A DNA stretch of 52,257 nucleotides. It comes from Actinomycetota bacterium (GTDB taxonomy: Bacteria > Actinomycetota > Acidimicrobiia > Acidimicrobiales > Ilumatobacteraceae). Below the pieces are notes generated by a model. The model was not told the origin of the DNA, made no database searches, and worked only from the letters and a program-made list of their open reading frames with translations. Location of the stretch: the NCBI GenBank assembly GCA_027730505.1, contig JAQCGT010000004.1, positions 1 through 52,257 of the forward strand, given 5' to 3'. The translations under genes and the position numbers were made by a program. Of the stretch, positions 49,583 through 52,257 are shown one piece after another. The number at the start of each line of letters is the position of its first letter. Position 1 is the stretch's first letter.

Positions 49583-50749
49583 CGAAATCGCGGGATCGGG
49601 CGCCTCGAAGCCCCAGAGATGTTCTCCCGTCTCAGCGCCAGACTCCCACGACGCGTCGACCGCTGCGGCGCTGAGCCGCACGGGGCCGCCGCTGCACTCC
49701 CAGATCACGGCCGGCCGACGACCATGCCACCTCACCGCGAACGACACAGTCGCTGACCGTCCGGCCGGCAGACCATGCGCTTCGAATCCCTGCAACATCC
49801 AGTCCTCGGGAATCCCATCGGGTAAAAGGTCGCACTCGTTGCCGACTGCCGACACGAGTCGACGATCGAGCGCCATCGCCCGGCCGGCGCGGTTGTCGGG
49901 CACAGATCCGTCTCGCTGAGATCCAGACGCGATTCGGTCCAGGTCGGCCAGGGCGCGTCGCTCGTCGGCCAGCACCAACACCCTGGCAGCTGCGTCAAGG
50001 CCAGCCCAGATTCCAGCGGCTCCACGCCGAACAGCCCGCTCGACACTGCGAGCGACGATCGGGACGAGTTCATCGACCGGTTCACCCATCCGCGCCAGAT
50101 GATCTGCCTCAATGAGCGCCGACACCGGATCGACATCCGGATCGGAGAGGTCACCGAGCATCCAGTCACAGCGTGCGGCGACCACCGACTCTGCGGCTGA
50201 GCCGCCGATCGCTCCCGCGGGTAGGTCGTATCTGCCAGCCCGGTCGATGACCGAGCGCCAACCGGCTACGACCGATGAAAGGTCCGGTAATCCTTGGGGA
50301 AGCGAGCCCGATTGCTGAGCACCATGGCGAACGGCGATACGCGCCGTGGCGTGGTGTCCAACCGGCAGAGCCCGAGCGTCGCTTGGCATTCCGACCTCGT
50401 CCGGAACCGACGTGGTGGGGGCGGGTCCGGTGAGGATTCCCGGATTGTCGACCGCAACCACGACGGGAAGTGGCGACTCATTCTCGAACTCGACGACCGT
50501 CACACCACCCGATGATGCGGTGCACCACACACGCTGCACGAGATCACCGTTCGGAATGCGAATACGCGTCTCAACCGCCGCAACACCGTCGATGCGTCGA
50601 CTTCTGACGCCGGGATCACGGTCCGGGTCGTGCCACCGATCGTCAGCCGCCACTGCGAACCCGAACGACCGACCACCGTCGAGAGGGGTGATACGCCCGC
50701 CCCTTCCAACCTCGGCGCGCCACGAGGAACCAAGGTTTCCGATGAGCAC
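49580..50749 (-). CDS. hypothetical protein, about 389 residues
   Basis: The protein is soluble, with a strand-rich N-terminal half (VLIGNLGSSWRAEVG, VVEFENESPLPVVVAVDNPG) that looks like a beta-sandwich, and a helical second half (SALIEADHLARMGEP, ARVLVLADERRALADLD) reminiscent of alpha/alpha-barrel glycoside hydrolases. A final strand-rich part contains VRWHGRRPAVIWECSG. No catalytic motif can be named, so no function is assigned. The start is uncertain: GTG 50749 is used; GTG 50782 and 50815 are possible; the track start lies in cofC. It is divergent from cofC. Confidence 0.7.
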   Translation of the reverse strand: MLIGNLGSSWRAEVGRGGRITPLDGGRSFGFAVAADDRWHDPDRDPGVRSRRIDGVAAVETRIRIPNGDLVQRVWCTASSGGVTVVEFENESPLPVVVAVDNPGILTGPAPTTSVPDEVGMPSDARALPVGHHATARIAVRHGAQQSGSLPQGLPDLSSVVAGWRSVIDRAGRYDLPAGAIGGSAAESVVAARCDWMLGDLSDPDVDPVSALIEADHLARMGEPVDELVPIVARSVERAVRRGAAGIWAGLDAAARVLVLADERRALADLDRIASGSQRDGSVPDNRAGRAMALDRRLVSAVGNECDLLPDGIPEDWMLQGFEAHGLPAGRSATVSFAVRWHGRRPAVIWECSGGPVRLSAAAVDASWESGAETGEHLWGFEAPDPAIS

Positions 50750-50831
50750 CCTGTCATCCGCTGATTGCGCTGTCTCGGTCACGCGACCAGTCAAGCGCAG
50801 GCCGAGCAGTGCCACACCAATTCGGACTCCA

Positions 50832-50837
50832 TACGCT
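50832..50837 (+). promoter_or_regulatory. cofC -10 element, leaderless type
   Basis: TACGCT ends 6 nt before the GTG at 50844. Confidence 0.5.
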
Positions 50838-50843
50838 GAGATC

Positions 50844-51446
50844 GTGTTCAATCGGCCGGCCACCGTCGCCGTCGTTCCGATCCGTTCGTTCAGCGGCGCC
50901 AAACACCGGCTGAGCGACGCGCTCGACGCCACCGGACGCGAGCGGCTAAGCCGCTGGACAGCGAACAACGTTCTCGATGCACTCGATGGTTTCGACGTAC
51001 TCGTTGTCACCGACGATGAGGTGGTGGCCTCCTGGGCACGCACTCGCATGTGCGACGTGCTGAGCCCGGGGGCGCCGGGGCTCAATAAGGCCGCCGCGGC
51101 TGCCCGCACTCGCCTCACCGGTGACGGAGTAGACCGAATGGCACTGATCCACTCCGACCTAGCCCTGCCCCGGTCGCTGCCGGCGGCGCTCAGCCAAACC
51201 GGAGCAGTGATCGTTCCCGACCTGAGCGCCGACGGGACCAACGTCTTGGTGCTCCCGGTGAACTCGCAGGTGCAGTTCGGCTACGGACCGGGGTCGTTCC
51301 GACGCCATCTCGACCGATGCCTCGCCGACACGTCCGTGGGGTCGATCGTCATTCACCGAGATCGCCGACTAGGACTGGATCTCGACACAGCCATCGACCT
51401 GAGGCATCCTCTCGTCGCCAATCTGATCGAGGAGGTCGTCACCTGA
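50844..51446 (+). CDS. cofC: CofC/FbiD phospholactate (phosphoenolpyruvate) guanylyltransferase
   Basis: CofC attaches GMP to 2-phospholactate (or PEP in actinobacteria, where the enzyme is FbiD) in coenzyme F420 synthesis. The 200-residue protein has the nucleotidyltransferase fold: VAVVPIRSFSGAKHRLSDAL with the Lys contacts, VVTDDEVV, IHSDLALPRSLPA with a metal Asp, LSADGTNVLVLP and a C-terminal LDTAIDL. The GTG start is leaderless. Its stop overlaps the PIG-L deacetylase ATG (TGATG). No other F420 genes (cofD, cofE, fbiC) are in the window. Confidence 0.9.
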   Translation: MFNRPATVAVVPIRSFSGAKHRLSDALDATGRERLSRWTANNVLDALDGFDVLVVTDDEVVASWARTRMCDVLSPGAPGLNKAAAAARTRLTGDGVDRMALIHSDLALPRSLPAALSQTGAVIVPDLSADGTNVLVLPVNSQVQFGYGPGSFRRHLDRCLADTSVGSIVIHRDRRLGLDLDTAIDLRHPLVANLIEEVVT

Positions 51447-52210
51447 TGAATGCAAATGACCCGGGGCAGCCCCCGGCAGCATCAGGATCGTCGTGGTCGC
51501 AGGATCTGCCAACTCCGTCGGTGGCTTTGGCCGTCGGCGCGCATCCCGATGACATCGAGTTCGGCGCAGGCGGGACGCTTGCCAAGTGGGCACGGGGAGG
51601 GTGCCACATCCATCATCTCGTGCTCACCGATGGATCCAAAGGAACCTGGGACCCTGACGCCGACACTGCTGCCTTGGTCGAGCGACGCTCGATGGAGCAA
51701 CTCGAAGCCCACCGTCTTCTGGGTGGAAGAAGCACGCCCACGATGCTCGGCGCGGTCGACGGTGAGCTCACCTCGAGCCTGGAGATGCGATCGGCCGTGT
51801 CCCGAGCGATTCGCGAGATCCGCCCGGATGTGGTGCTGACCCATGACCCGTGGAAGCGATACCGACTGCACCCAGATCATCGGGAGACGGGCAAGATCGT
51901 CTGTGATGCAGTTGTCGCCGCCCGAGACCCTCATTTCCATCGCGAACACGGTTTGGCGCCTCATCGGCCCCAGCATCTTCTCCTCTGGGAGGCAGATGTA
52001 CCTGACCACGTGGAGGACATCGTCCACGTACTCGACATCAAACTCGATGCGCTGCACGCCCATGCGAGCCAATTCGAATCGACGATGAAGGCGACCGACG
52101 ACGATGGGTTGGCGGCATTCGACCTTCGAATACGAAACCGAGCGCGCGAACTCGGTCAACCGCACGGCCTGATTGCCGCCGAGGTTTTCCACCGCATGTC
52201 CGATCTGTGA
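51446..52210 (+). CDS. PIG-L family deacetylase
   Basis: The 254-residue zinc enzyme has GAHPDDIEFGAGGTLA (His-Pro-Asp-Asp zinc/base motif) near residue 32, VLTHDPW and RLHPDHRETG with the third zinc His. Members include MshB and Mca of mycothiol metabolism and LmbE-like amide hydrolases; the substrate cannot be told. It starts with an ATG that overlaps the cofC stop, and GGAGG is 12-16 nt before it, so it is translationally coupled to cofC. The hairpin after its stop ends the unit. Confidence 0.9.
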   Translation: MNANDPGQPPAASGSSWSQDLPTPSVALAVGAHPDDIEFGAGGTLAKWARGGCHIHHLVLTDGSKGTWDPDADTAALVERRSMEQLEAHRLLGGRSTPTMLGAVDGELTSSLEMRSAVSRAIREIRPDVVLTHDPWKRYRLHPDHRETGKIVCDAVVAARDPHFHREHGLAPHRPQHLLLWEADVPDHVEDIVHVLDIKLDALHAHASQFESTMKATDDDGLAAFDLRIRNRARELGQPHGLIAAEVFHRMSDL

Positions 52211-52222
52211 CCGAACGCGGAA

Positions 52223-52247
52223 CCGGCGGGGCGAAGAGCCCCGCCGG
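52223..52247 (+). terminator. GC-rich hairpin after the PIG-L gene
   Basis: CCGGCGGGGC and GCCCCGCCGG pair perfectly (10 bp) around loop GAAGA, 13 nt after the stop codon. There is no U-tract, as is common for actinobacterial terminators. Confidence 0.7.
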
Positions 52248-52257
52248 AAACCGCTAC

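Noticed and set aside
1-52257. Mobile elements, prophage, toxin-antitoxin or CRISPR-Cas genes
   Set aside because: I found no transposase, integrase, phage structural, toxin or Cas motif in any frame, and base composition looks even.

Overview
The window is high-GC, gene-dense bacterial chromosome that most resembles an actinobacterium of the class Acidimicrobiia (Ilumatobacter-like). This placement is an inference from gene content: a mycobacterial-type CysM next to murI-rph-rdgB, DUF3039, a mycoredoxin-like protein, CofC of F420 synthesis, and the ImuA-ImuB-DnaE2 mutasome with actinobacterial-type LexA boxes. I see no IS element, prophage, CRISPR array or other mobile DNA. Almost all sequence is coding, convergent genes abut or overlap, and about fifteen to twenty gene starts carry a TANNNT or nANNNT hexamer 6-7 nt before the start codon, the signature of leaderless transcripts. 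I used this signature to choose many starts.

Layout. 1-9.8 kb: the start of dprA and comM, a lipoprotein, clpP, two fold-type-II PLP enzymes, tRNA-Leu(UAG), a tiny zinc-ribbon protein, a cytochrome c / copper-monooxygenase-like lipoprotein, a thiolase and a D-threonine-aldolase-like enzyme. 9.8-15.4 kb: rdgB, rph, murI, a small gene, cysM, the separate large subunit of methylmalonyl-CoA mutase and a RidA-like protein. 15.5-26 kb: class II aldolase, EamA exporter, a rhodanese-E1 (MoeZ-like) protein with unusual domain order, sirtuin, leucyl aminopeptidase, a YceI-like protein, a heterodimeric ABC exporter and an ArsC-like reductase. 26-32.7 kb: DUF4031, ACT-domain malic enzyme, M20 peptidase, DUF3039, a GT2 glycosyltransferase and TrpB2.

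32.7-39 kb: a complete SOS mutasome, imuA-imuB-NUDIX and dnaE2, with one LexA palindrome before imuA and a perfect 18-bp one before dnaE2. 39-41.6 kb: a peptidase S51-like protein fused to a cysteinyl-tRNA synthetase C-terminal-like domain, facing a CarH-type B12-dependent (possibly light-sensing) regulator and an Nfu N-domain protein. 41.7-44.7 kb: a Trk potassium pair, an SRPBCC protein and a mycoredoxin-like protein. 44.6-47.9 kb: a zinc regulon, zur-znuC divergent from znuA-znuB around a perfect 7-1-7 palindrome. 47.9-52.3 kb: rnhB, selD, an unknown protein, cofC and a PIG-L deacetylase, ending in a strong GC hairpin.

The best candidates for new biology are the S51-CysRS fusion beside the CarH-like regulator, the NUDIX gene inside the mutasome operon, the cysM promoter with repeated half-sites in a locus without cysO/mec, the rhodanese-first E1-like enzyme lacking its zinc cysteines, and a 48-residue membrane peptide plus an 11-bp hairpin upstream of the malic enzyme. 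All functional calls rest on motif recognition by eye; no database search was run.
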